Assembly: GCA_026770575.1 (NCBI GenBank)
Contig: MU657184.1
Coordinates: 291,678-306,871 of the forward strand
Length of the DNA: 15,194 nucleotides
Origin: Pelagophyceae sp. CCMP2097
Taxonomy: Eukaryota > Sar > Pelagophyceae
Direction: 5' to 3'
Shown: in pieces, positions 1 to 9,096 of the stretch
How positions within the stretch are numbered: position 1 is the stretch's first letter
Layout of the letters: the number at the start of each line of letters is the position of its first letter
Position numbers and translations under genes: made by a program
Notes under the pieces: generated by a model
Seen by the model: only the letters and a program-made list of their open reading frames with translations
Told to the model about the DNA's origin: nothing
Database searches by the model: none

Positions 1-825
1 AGGCCGTCTTGAGGACCGTCTTGGGGCCGTCTCAAGGACCGTCTCGAGGGCCGTCTCGGGGACTGGCTCGAGGCCGTCTCGAGCCCGTCTTCATGAGACT
101 GTCTCGAGGACCGCCTTGGGGCCGTCTCGAGGACTGTCTCGAGGACCGTCGATGCCGTCTCGAGGGTCGTCTCGAGGGCCATCTCGAGGACCGTCTTAAG
201 AACCGAATCGAGACATTCTTGGGACAGACTCGAGGCCATGTTAAGGCCGTCACGAGGGCCGTCTCGAGGCGGTCTTGGGGCCGTCAAGAGGCCGTCTTTG
301 AGACTGTCTCGTGGGCCGCCTCGAGGGCCGTCGTGAGGGCCGTCGTGAGGCTGTCGAGAGGCCAAGGAAAGGCTGTCGAGAGGCCGCCTCAAGGACTGCC
401 TCAAGGCCCGTTTTGAGACCATGTCGAGGGCCATATCGAAGACCGCCTCGAGGACCATCGAGAGGACCCCCTCAAGGCCCATCGAGAGGATCCTCTCAAG
501 GGCTGCCTCGAGGGCTGCCTCGAGGGCCGTCCAGTGGGACCGTCCAGAGTTACCGTGCAGAGGGACCCCGTGTAGAGGGGCCCCGTGTAAAGGGGTCGTC
601 CAGAGGGGCCGGCCAGAGAGACTTTCTAGAAAGGCCGCCCAGAGGGACCGGTCAGAGGAACGGTCGACATTCCAGAGGGGCTTTCTCGACGGACCGCCTC
701 GTCAGGCCCTTCCAGAGGGGCCGTCGAGCGGTGCCGTTTCGAGGGACTGTTCAAACGGACTGTCCAGAGGGGCCGTGTAGAGAGAGGCCTTGCAGAGGGG
801 CCGTTCAAAGGGACCGTACGTCTAC
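1..825. repeat. Degenerate 11-13 bp minisatellite (consensus AGGGCCGTCTCG)
   Basis: From the left edge to about 825 the DNA is a head-to-tail array of imperfect short units. In the first ~530 bases the unit is mostly 12 bp with 11-bp variants, consensus AGGGCCGTCTCG or AGGACCGTCTCG, so CTCGAG and CGTCTC recur constantly. From about 530 the unit drifts to ~13 bp (AGGGGCCGTCCAG or AGGGACCGTCCAG) and becomes more irregular, fading out near 825. A 12-bp unit is a multiple of three, so every frame reads as a four-residue repeat (EGRL, RAVS or GPSR types) and long open frames appear by composition alone; I do not call them genes. The array stops ~100 bp before the carrier exon at 921. It could be intergenic satellite or the inside of an intron of that carrier gene. 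The left end is cut by the window. Confidence 0.9.
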
Positions 826-1004
826 AAAGACGATGGCCAATTTGGCGAGGGGAGCGCGAGGCCGTCCTTGGAGCGCCGGCGTGGCCTTTGCGTGGTCGTT
901 TTGCCATTGGATTGAAACAGGTCTACCCGACGGCGTGGCGAGCTCTGCGCGCTGCCGTGCGGTCTGGCGGCGTCGCCGGCCTCTACCGCGGCGGCCTCGA
1001 CCAG

Positions 1005-1062
1005 GTCAGTCTTTGGGGTCGGTCTGCCCTGCAATCTTTTCATTTTAATTACATTGTATTAG
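1005..1062 (+). other. 58-nt GT-AG intron in carrier relic
   Basis: The donor is GTCAGT after CAG. The end is AT-rich and ends ATTGTATTAG, unlike the GC-rich flanks. Removing it joins two in-phase segments into a continuous carrier signature (GLYRGGLDQ-VARDVPF). Confidence 0.65.
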
Positions 1063-1145
1063 GTGGCGCGCGACGTGCCCTTTCGCGCTATTCAAATGCC
1101 CGCGTTCGAGGTGCGCCTTTTTCAATTGGGGGCGTTTCGGTGGCA

Positions 1146-1152
1146 TATATAG
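1146..1152 (+). promoter_or_regulatory. TATA box of the ARM-repeat gene
   Basis: TATATAG lies in the context GGCATATATAGAGCG, one of very few AT-rich patches nearby. It is 167 bp upstream of the proposed ATG at 1313, and transcription would be expected to start about 25-35 bp downstream, near 1175-1185. The same bases contain the stop codon of the carrier relic, so promoter and relic overlap. Assignment is by motif and position only. Confidence 0.5.
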
Positions 1153-1195
1153 AGCGTTTTTTTTGTGCGCCCGGGCGCTCACTGTCACAAATTTG

Positions 1196-1225
1196 ATGGG
1201 GGGCACTCGGTCGTTTGGAGGATAG
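1196..1225 (+). other. 9-codon upstream ORF in the leader of the ARM-repeat gene
   Basis: ATG at 1196 opens a reading frame encoding MGGTRSFGG and ends at TAG 1223-1225. It is the first ATG after the TATA box and lies wholly before the ATG at 1313. If the leader starts near 1180, ribosomes would meet this ORF first, so it could damp translation of the main gene. There is no evidence beyond position. Confidence 0.35.
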
Positions 1226-1312
1226 TGCCCCCCCGTCGGCACTCGCGCCGCGGCGGCCGGCGGCGGTCCTCGACGAGGCGCTCAAACGGCCCACGGGGAA
1301 GAAGAAGGGGCC

Positions 1313-4300
1313 ATGTCCGTGCGGCAGAGCACCGGTGTGTCTGCGGTGCACCGGCAGAGCACCCAGCGGCGGAGCACGACGCGCCAGAGCACGACGACGT
1401 TCCGGCGCGTCACTGCGCAACGGAAGGCCACGGGCCTGCACCTCGCTTTTGGCGCAAACCCGAGTCTTTTTTAAAGAAGCGCGTCCGGAGGGGTGGTCCG
1501 AGTCGCCGGCTCCGAGCGCGGAATCGTTCCTAGGCCCCGCTGCCGAGGAGCCTCTGGTCATCTCGTTTGTGCGACACGATGACATTTCTGGCAAAGAAGT
1601 GCAGCGCGCGACGCAGCCCATCGATGGAACAACGTCGCTTTCCGCTTTCAAAACGTTGGCGGCGACGGTCCTGAAAATCGAGGGCCGCAGCGTCGTCGTC
1701 TACGCCGACGCGGACTTGGAGGTGGCTTTGGGAGATGACGACGGCGCTTGGCTGGGCCAGGTCGCCTCGTGGCGCGCGGGCGCCGAGGACCGCCATGCCC
1801 AGCAAGTGTCAGACGTCGCCGAGCAGGCGTGCATGCGCGCGTCGGGCATCGGCGCTCTACGGAGCCGGCAGCAGCGTTTGCTGCCAAACGGCCAGCCTGC
1901 GGTGGTGGACGACCGCGTCTTGCGGAAGAGCCTCGACGGACCAAACACCGTTGCTGTGACGGCGGGCCTGACCAAACTTCGAGGTCTGGACCAGTTGTAC
2001 GAGCTTTTGGATCTGTGGGCCAACGTCGACGGCGTCGCCGGGTCGCCGTCTGCGGCGCACGTCGTGGCGGCTGCGTTGCGGCCGCACTCGTACGAGGCCG
2101 AAGTTTGCGCCGCGGCTGCTTTAGTCTGCTGGAAGATGGTCGAGCGGTCACCAGAACTCGCATTAGCCTTAGTCGGCCTGGGGGCGGCGCACAAGTGCGT
2201 CAGCGTGCTCCAACACTTTGCGCTGCAAAGTGCAGATTTAGAGAGAGGACGTTCAAACGCAAAAAAGGCAGTCGAGCACCGCTTGAGGTGGACGCGCGGC
2301 CTCGCCGAAGGCGCATCCGCGAACCGGCCCGACGGCGAACCGCACTTGTTTTGCACGCAAACAGACCTCTCGAGGCCAGACGCCATCATCGGCTGCCTCG
2401 ACGCCCTGGCGCGCAAGTCCGTGGCGGCGCGCAGGATCGTCGACGCGTCCGCGACGCCCTGGCTCTTGCGCGTCGCCTCCTCCGGAGCGCTGCCTCGCGA
2501 GTCCAACGAGTGCGCCGCAGCAGCGCTCTGCTCCACGCTCGCTCGGTCGACCGACGCCCGAAATGCGTTCCTCCGCGGCGCGGGCAACGCCGCCGAGCTC
2601 GTCTCGTTGTTGGACAGCGATCAACCGAACCTCAATTTAGCGGGTGCGGCGTGCTTCGCCTCATTAGTGCGAGACACGCGCTGCCTCCTCGACCCCGGCG
2701 ACTGCGTCGCAGCGTTCGTCGGCCTCCTGAGGCTCATCGAGCAATGCTTAACTGATGCGGAGCGGCCCCAAAGCGCCGATGGACCGGTGGATGACGACGA
2801 AGCGCCGGAAGACGACGAAACGCCAAACGCGCTCCTCGAGCAGGCGACGCTCGCTCTTTGGGGCGTCGTCGTATCACTCCACGAGCGGTCCCCGCGCGAG
2901 CTCGACCGCCTCTACGACCCCGGCGTGGCGCTCTGGGGCGCCGCACCGGACGACGGCGCGGCCAAGAAGAAAAAAGGCGCTCCGAAGCCACTCTTCGTAC
3001 CGGCGGGTCCCCCGGCGGGTCCCGGCTTGGCGCCCTGGCCGGCGACGCTCATCCGGGTCTGTCGGCTGGGCGAAGGCTGCGCGCCGGACGCGGCGGCGTG
3101 TGCTTTGGCGTGCTGCTTTGGCGGTTCGCGCGGTTCCGCGGCGGCGGCCGAATGCGCGGCGCGCAGCGTCCCGACGCTCTTCGACGACGTCTGCTGCCTC
3201 GTGGAGGCGTCACCGTCGACGCGCGTCCGAGTCCACGCCGCGCTCGCTTTGGGGCACTTCTCCAAAAAGCCGTCCGCGGCTTTAGACGCTCTCTTCGACG
3301 GCGGCAAGCTGCTCGACGACTTTGTGCTCCAGCGCGAACCGCCCGAGAAAGCGCCCTCGCGCGGCTCGCTGGACAGCAGGGCGTCGCGCCTGTCTCGGAG
3401 CTCTCGCGGTTCCAGAGCGTCCCTCGCCTCGAGCAGAGCTTCAATGGCCTCGCGCGGGTCCATCGGCGACGCGCCCGGGCGGCCCTGTGCCGTGCGCGCG
3501 GCGCTCGAGGCCATGGCGCTCGCCGGGCCGCAAAAGCCGCTATTCACCTTTGGGCGTTGCGGCGGGGACGTCCGCCTCGTGCGCGTCTTAGACGGCGGCC
3601 CAAAGTCGCACCGCCTCGACGAGGCGCTGGCGACTGTGCTGTTGAATCTAGCGCTTTACGCGCGCGGCGGCCGAAGACGTTCGGGAAACGTGCTCAGGGC
3701 GCACGTCAACCTCGTCGACTGCGGCGCCGCCGCGGCCGCGGGCGTGCCGCGCGGCGCTCTGAGGCGCGGCTGCTTAGCGGTGTGGGCTTTGGCGCGCGGC
3801 GTGGAGAACCGCGCGCGGTTGCACCAGCTCGGCGTCGCGGCGGCGCTGGCTTCGACATTGGGAGGCGGCGCCGATCTTTCGACAAAAGAGGCCGCTGTCG
3901 CAGCGCTCTGGCTCCTCGCGCAGGACGCAGACGGCGCCGCGCGCGTCGCCCTCGCAGAACCGAGGCGCGCAGGCGCCGACGCCGCGGGCCCCGAGCAGGC
4001 GCCGACCGACGGCACGGCAGACGGTGCCTCGTCCCAGAAATCCGAATCGGCGGCGCCGTCCGGCGGGGACGTCGAGGCGGTGCTGTCTTCGACGAGCTGC
4101 CTGGCGCTGCTCGTGGGCCTCGCCTGCTTCGATTCGAACGTTCCGGGATATACCCCAATCCGCACGCTCGCAATCGGTGCCCTCGAGTCAGTCGCGCGGC
4201 AGTCGGATGACTTGCTCCGCGTGGTGGCCGCGTTTGCGGAAGTTTTCACCCCGACGCTCCTCGACGCCGCGCGGACTCCGTTCCCGTGGCACGAATCGCC

Positions 4301-7300
4301 GGCCGCGGGGCCGAGCAGCGATGCGCTGCGGCGGGACTTAATCCGCGCGCGCGGCTGCTCGAGGCCGCTGCAGTACGCCGCCGTCGACTTGGCGTTCCTG
4401 CTGGCGGCATGCCCCGACGGCGCAAAGGCGCTCGGTGCCACTCCGGGTGGCAGTGCCTTGGTGTCAGTCTGCGAGATGCTTGTGAAGTCTTCCGATTCGC
4501 GGCTCCGCACGATTGGCGCGTTCCGCGCGGCGAAACTGGCCTGCGACGCCTCGCACCGCCACCCGCTCGATCACATGGACGCTCTCGAGCACTTGGCCAA
4601 GAACATTGCTGACGAACTGGCTCCACCGGAGCTCCACGTCTACTCGCTCCACGCCCTCCTCAACCTGAGCGGCGACCGCGGGCTCCAGCCAAAGCTCTGC
4701 CGCCTCGCGCTCGCACCTTTGCTCCGCGCCGCCCGGCGCGCAGACGATATCGCCGCGTTCGACGACGCGGGCCTGCGCCTGCAGGCGGCGCCGGCGGTCA
4801 TCTCCAAGGATCTCCACCTCACCGTCAACCTCCCGCACGCCAACTCGCACGCCGACTCGCACCTGCCGCAGCACGCCGCGGCGCCGCCGCCCGTTTCCGC
4901 GGGCGACGGCGGGGCGTTGTTCGGCGACGTCCAAAGAGGCGATGCCACCGTTTTCACCGTGGAGGACTTTTTCGCGGGCGTGGAGACGGCGGACCGCGAC
5001 TACGACTTGGAGGCTCGATATGCGCAGTCGATTCTCGCAAACCTCTCGAGGAACGTCGTTTGCAGGGAACAAATGTACGCCATGCAACTCAAAGACGTCT
5101 CAAGAGGCGTGCGCGCATCCAAGCACGCGCACAACCCCTCGTTGGCTGCAGCCAATGGCGTGCTCTCCGCCGGGCCGACGAAGAAGCTCAGGGCCCAGTC
5201 CATCTCCGACGACCGGTCTTTACAAGAGTTCTTCACCACGACCGGGGCGCTCGCGGATGTGAGAGCCCGGCGCAACGCCGCCGTCGCCGCGACGAGCGTC
5301 GCGGCGCCGCCGCAAAAAGAGCTCTGCAGGCTCCGGCGCCGCTTCTGCGATCCCATAGCAGCGCTCTGGGAAGAGGCCCCCGACCTCGACGCCTTGTCGC
5401 AATCGCTGTCGCAGTCCACGTTCGGCACCTTTGGGAGTCTCTCGCAGGCGTCGCTCCGGGCCGCGGGCGAAGAGCTGAAGCGAAACGTCAGTTCGTCGAC
5501 TCTCCTCTCGGGCGCCTCTGTCTCCGGCCTCATCTCGCTCGCGGCGCCAACGCCGCGCCTTTGCGCGGATGAGACGCTGGCGCTCGTCCGGCCGCCGGCG
5601 CGCGACCCAAAGGCGGTGCGCACGGCGGCGTCGCTCCGGGCGTGGTCGCATCCACGGTCGCCTCTCAGAAGTTCGCACCGCGTCGGCCCGACGGCGGGCC
5701 CGGCACCGTCGGCGCTGCCAGAGGGCGAGGACCGGTGGGGGCCGCGCGTCCTCGCGTACTGGCGCGCCGCCGACGCGCTGCCCTTCGGGGCGCCGCCGGA
5801 CTCTGCGCGGCCGAGCGCCGCCGCCACAGACGATTCGTCCGCGGCCGAGTCCGTGGGGCGTTTATCGCCGCGCGTGCTGCAGCTCGAGCCGTCCGCGGAG
5901 TACACGCGCGTCACGTTCAACGCGCTGACAAAGGCCAACACTTGGCTGCCGCAGACGAAGCCCGCCGCGGCCGCCGACGCCGAGGCGCTGCCGTGGAACA
6001 AGTCGGCCGCGTTCGAAAGCCCGCAGGTCAAGCTCGTCAAGTTCCACCACTCGCCCGGCGCCACGGTCTACGCGTCTCTCTTCCCTCTGTACTCTCTCAA
6101 GCTCCCGGGACCCGAAACCGCCGCGGCCGGCGACGATTCGGGCGAGGAGAGGCGCAAGGAGTCGGAGGAGTGCTTCTTCTACTACACGACGTCCGTCGTG
6201 TGCGAGGCCGTGGACCCGGGCCCCGGCCGGCGGCACACGAACCCTGATAGGCTAGATTTGATCCTCCAAGATGTCCCGCAAGTCCCGCCCCACGTCGTTC
6301 CGCAGCGGCTGACGAGGCCAGAGGCGCCCGCGTTCTTGGCGGCGGCGCCGCCGCCCGTGAAGCACCACGCTTTGGTGCAGTGTTTAGGAGAGTACGGCGT
6401 GCTCCCTCCAGAGCCGCTCCCGATGCACATCCGAGCAGCGCCGCCCGTCTTCTCAAAAGCGGTCGCGCGCCGGGTTTCCGGGTGGAGTTTAGACGAGAGC
6501 GTCTTTGCGCCGCGGCATTTACGAGACGGTGTTTGTGATGCTCAAGACTATTTCGAAACGGCACGAAGCGTGGAGCGCGCTCTCAACGTAGACTGGGACC
6601 GCCTCGTTTCAGAGGAGGACCGCTTTGTGAGATTCGTGGCCCAGCTGGACGAGGGCGTGGTGCTGCAGGAGCAGACTGTGGAGGACGAGCTCCTCGAAGC
6701 CAAGTCGTCGTTCCTGAAGCGATATCGACAGTGCCTCTGGCTTTTCGACTATTACTGCGCCTGCTCCTCGACGACGTCCAAGCAGGCGTTCTCGATGCAG
6801 GAGAACGCCTATCTGCGCTTCGTCTCGGACTGCAAGGTGACTGAGAAGGCGGCGACGGAGAAGGCTCTGTCCGCCCAAGACTGCGGCAAGATCTTTATCA
6901 TTTGCAACCAAGAGTCGGACAAGACGAGCGCTCTGGCGAGCCTGAACGAGGACAAGGCGTTGATGCGCTTCGAGTTTATCGAATGCCTCACCAGACTGGC
7001 CTTGGGCCGGTTCGGTGCGCGGTGCAAGGACGTTTCCGACTGCCTCGACATGCTCTGGGACCTCGTCATCCTGCCAAACGCGCCCGCAGAGGCCATTTAC
7101 GACCCAGAGTCGTTTAAGAGGGACCGGCTCTACACCGAGGACGTGGATAAAGTCCTGAGGTCGCATCTGCGTACATTGCAAATCGTGTTTCGCAAGTATG
7201 CCCACCTGGACCCGGAGCAAGGCCGCGCCAAGTTCGGCCTCAAGGAGTACATCGCCGTCTTGCACGACGCGCGTCTCATCGGCGAGAACCTGACCATGCG

Positions 7301-7724
7301 CGAAGCTCGACTCGCCTACTGGTGGTCCAAGATGCTCGTCGTCGACGAGGTCAAGCACAGAAAAAGGTTTATTGAGCTCGACTTTCTCGAATTCGTCGAA
7401 GCGCTGTGTAGATGCGCCGACATGATGTCGCTGCCGACGGACGAGGACGTGGCGGACCTGAAAGCGCGCAACATGCTTGAATACGAACACAAGCTCCAAT
7501 ACGAACATTCCGAGCACCACGTCCGGCTCCGCAAACGCCGGCCCTCGGCAGAGTTCAACCAGCCTAAAACGAGGCCCCTCCACGACAAGGCGGACAAGCT
7601 GATCTGCCTCTTGCTGGGCAGGCTCGCCCTCGTCTTTAAGGGTTCCATCTCGCAGGACGGCCGGCGCGCCGCGTTGATCGGCACGTACATCACACCGCAA
7701 CAATACCTCGAGATGGGCGGCTGA
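1313..7724 (+). CDS. Giant ARM-repeat protein with degenerate EF-hand-like C-terminus
   Basis: An uninterrupted frame runs to TGA at 7722-7724, but its first ~180 codons from 1215 have no ATG. I propose join(1313..1463, 1534..7724), 2113 residues. The short first exon begins MSVRQSTG and repeats RQST/QRRST; a 70-nt intron with weak donor GTCTTT and good acceptor GTTCCTAG restores frame. Approximate residues: 55-125, a compact beta-rich stretch (VISFVRHDD ... VVVYADAD) that could be ubiquitin/PB1-like; 190-1160, alpha-helical ARM/HEAT-type repeats (for example AAALCSTLARS, AAVAALWLLAQD, HALLNLSGD, AQSILANLSRN); 659-695, a Ser/Arg-rich linker with many RxS sites; 1240-1700, low-complexity plus a short conserved-looking patch; 1730 to the end, acidic-aromatic helices resembling paired EF-hands without canonical DxDxDG loops. 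A scaffold or cytoskeletal/ciliary role would fit ARM plus EF-like architecture but is inference. I do not recognise a named family. Confidence 0.8.
1464..1533 (+). other. Proposed 70-nt first intron of the ARM-repeat gene
   Basis: The donor GTCTTT is poor; the acceptor is pyrimidine-rich GTTCCTAG. It is proposed because the large frame lacks an ATG start and the frame starting at ATG 1313 stops at TAA 1472-1474. Removing 70 nt joins codon 50 of that frame to the main frame just before the first domain-like segment. Donor GTGTGT at 1335 also gives the right phase, so the exact donor is uncertain. Confidence 0.4.
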
Positions 7725-7849
7725 ACCCGCCACAAGTTGCAAGTGTCTCGACACTCGACACACAGGTCAAGTGCCTTTTTGGAAGACACTCTTTTAAAGA
7801 ACACCATGTCACATGGACCCCCAAATCATCGTCGCACGGGATGGTACAA
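7725..7849. other. Spacer between convergent genes
   Basis: This 125-bp gap separates the stop codons of two convergent genes and must hold both 3' ends. It contains a short inverted repeat CCATG-TCA-CATGG (about 7805-7817). I see no canonical AATAAA signal and no further gene. Confidence 0.5.
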
Positions 7850-8953
7850 TTAGAGTTGCTTCTCCGCGGCGTGCTCCTCCTCCAGCGCCTCGCGGCCCTC
7901 TGCGTCGAGGCGCTTGACGTTGCGGATGTAAAGTTCTTGGGAGACGCGCAGCGTCTCCGCGGCCTCGAGCTGCTTCGACCAGAGGACGTTGATGCAGGCG
8001 TGCGGCGTGCGGCGCATGTAGGAACCGAGGTACTGCAGGTCTTCGTCCGTCGAAGAGACTTCAAAGTCGGGGTCGACTTGGAGGGCCCACTTTCGAAGCG
8101 TCGCGGGCGCGTATTGGTGACCAAAGCGGTTCAGCGCCAACCACTTCGAGTCGGGCGTCGAGTACGAATCGTGGAAGCAGACGATGCCGATCTTGCGCCC
8201 GAGCTGCGCCGCCACGACGGACTCTTCCAGCAGCGGGAAGATTTGGCGGTACCACTCCCTCCACTCTTCCTCACCGTCCCACGCCGGCGCCGCCAGCAAA
8301 ATGGACGAGTACGCCTTTTCGCCGCCTTTTAAAAAGTCGCCGAGCGTTTTGTACGTGTCGGCCATCAGCGCCGCGGCGGTGGTGCTGGACGAGTGCGCGT
8401 ATAGGATCGGGGCGCCTCGGATTCCCAAGTCTTCCAAGCCCACGGCGGCCAGATTTTTATTGGCCGTGAAGGGGCATTGCCTTAAGCCCACGAGCACGCG
8501 GTCCACGAACGCCTCCATTCTTAAACGCGTAGACGCCGCAGTGACACCCGTGACGCGTTTCGGCAGGCCCGCCGGCGAAAAGCCCTTCTTTTTGACCAGT
8601 AGGAAGCGGTCAAACTTTTTGGGATAGGCCAAATCGTCCCCCAGCTCGGCTTCGTCGACGGCCGGCGCCATCGGGCAGAGCGAGGCCTGCTCGACGAAGG
8701 ACCGCGCCTCCTTCTCTCCGACGCAGCCGGGCAAGCCCAACGCGCAGGCGTCGGCATCGTCGTCGAGCCAGCGGTAAAACGTCTCGGAGACGCTGACTAA
8801 ATCGTCCTTGTCGTCGAGCCACCTTACCGCGGCGCCGTACTTGTCCTTGAGGACGACCTCGACTTTGCCGCGCTTGTTCCCAAGCAAGTTTCCAAAAAAC
8901 GCGTGAGTGGGGCCCAAGAGGAGCAGCGCCGCCAGGACACACGCGCGCCGCAT
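7850..8953 (-). CDS. DUF1415-family protein with apparent plastid targeting
   Basis: The product has 367 residues in a single exon. I start at ATG 8953 because the open frame further upstream begins only with TTG and this Met opens a clean signal peptide (MRRACVLAALLLLGPTHA). The predicted cleavage site is followed by FFGN, and Phe at +1 plus a basic stretch resembles the bipartite plastid presequence of secondary-plastid algae. The DUF1415 pattern follows: VLVGLRQCPF at 153-162 (family: gLnLCPF), IGIVCFHDSY at 255-264 (family: SFHPdY), RRTPHACINVLW at 314-325 (family: RSPyP-hlLR) and LYIRNVKRL at 341-349 (family: PerNi-tLr-LG). Cys160, His261 and Arg344 are worth noting as possibly functional. 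The biochemical role of DUF1415 is unknown. The N-terminal ~140 residues are extra compared with bacterial members. The gene is divergent from the SET fragment. Confidence 0.85.
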   Translation of the reverse strand: MRRACVLAALLLLGPTHAFFGNLLGNKRGKVEVVLKDKYGAAVRWLDDKDDLVSVSETFYRWLDDDADACALGLPGCVGEKEARSFVEQASLCPMAPAVDEAELGDDLAYPKKFDRFLLVKKKGFSPAGLPKRVTGVTAASTRLRMEAFVDRVLVGLRQCPFTANKNLAAVGLEDLGIRGAPILYAHSSSTTAAALMADTYKTLGDFLKGGEKAYSSILLAAPAWDGEEEWREWYRQIFPLLEESVVAAQLGRKIGIVCFHDSYSTPDSKWLALNRFGHQYAPATLRKWALQVDPDFEVSSTDEDLQYLGSYMRRTPHACINVLWSKQLEAAETLRVSQELYIRNVKRLDAEGREALEEEHAAEKQL

Positions 8954-9096
8954 CGGCAAAGGGATGCAGCGGGCGGCCAAATGCAAACGTGCTTTTGATG
9001 TCGTTTATCCAAGTATTCGCTGAAATGCTTTTAATGCTTTTTGGCGACGTCTCTTCTTCTTCTTCGCAATTTTGTGCGAGGTCACGTGACAGCAGG
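8954..9096. promoter_or_regulatory. Compact bidirectional promoter region with CACGTG palindrome
   Basis: This 143-bp spacer separates the divergent ATGs of the DUF1415 gene and the SET-domain fragment. It contains a perfect 10-bp palindrome GTCACGTGAC at 9081-9090, a G-box/E-box core recognised by bZIP and bHLH factors, only 7 bp before the SET ATG. It also has a TTCTTCTTC pyrimidine tract at ~9055-9066 and AT-rich stretches at 9000-9045. No clear TATA box was seen. Confidence 0.45.

Larger units (their letters stand above)
921..1152 (+). pseudogene. Mitochondrial carrier family gene relic, two exons
   Basis: Exon 921-1004 reads VYPTAWRALRAAVRSGGVAG then LYRGGLDQ. A 58-nt GT-AG intron (1005-1062, CAG/GTCAGT ... 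TATTAG/) follows, and exon 1063-1152 reads VARDVPFRAIQMPAFEV plus a short tail to TAG. The pattern 'G-LYRG ... RDVPF-AIQ-P-(F/Y)E' is the hallmark of the matrix loop and even-numbered helix of a mitochondrial carrier (Mito_carr) repeat, closest in feel to the S-adenosylmethionine carriers. Only about half of one of the three ~100-residue repeats is present. An AG acceptor (GAAACAG) precedes 921, so at least one upstream exon is missing or lies left of the window. Because the intron is kept, this is a genomic fragment and not a retrocopy. The stop at 1150-1152 coincides with the TATA box of the next gene, and GAG/GTGCGC at 1111 could be a further donor. It could instead be the true 3' end of a gene extending left, with the minisatellite in an intron. 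Confidence 0.6.

Noticed and set aside
1..825. CRISPR-like array
   Set aside because: The units are contiguous 11-13 bp degenerate repeats with no unique spacers, and the context is eukaryotic.
311..1048. 245-residue plus-strand open frame across the minisatellite
   Set aside because: The product is Arg/Gly/Pro repeats generated by the 12-13 bp array, with equivalent open frames in other phases. It runs through the carrier exon in the wrong frame and has no domain.
5000..6064. 354-residue minus-strand open frame opposite the ARM gene
   Set aside because: Ser/Ala/Arg-rich composition with no recognisable motif; it is an antisense shadow of the ARM-repeat CDS.
6609..7763. 384-residue minus-strand open frame opposite the ARM gene
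   Set aside because: It is a shadow of GC-rich codon usage on the opposite strand. The plus-strand reading has coherent helical, aromatic-rich sequence and runs on for over 2,000 codons.
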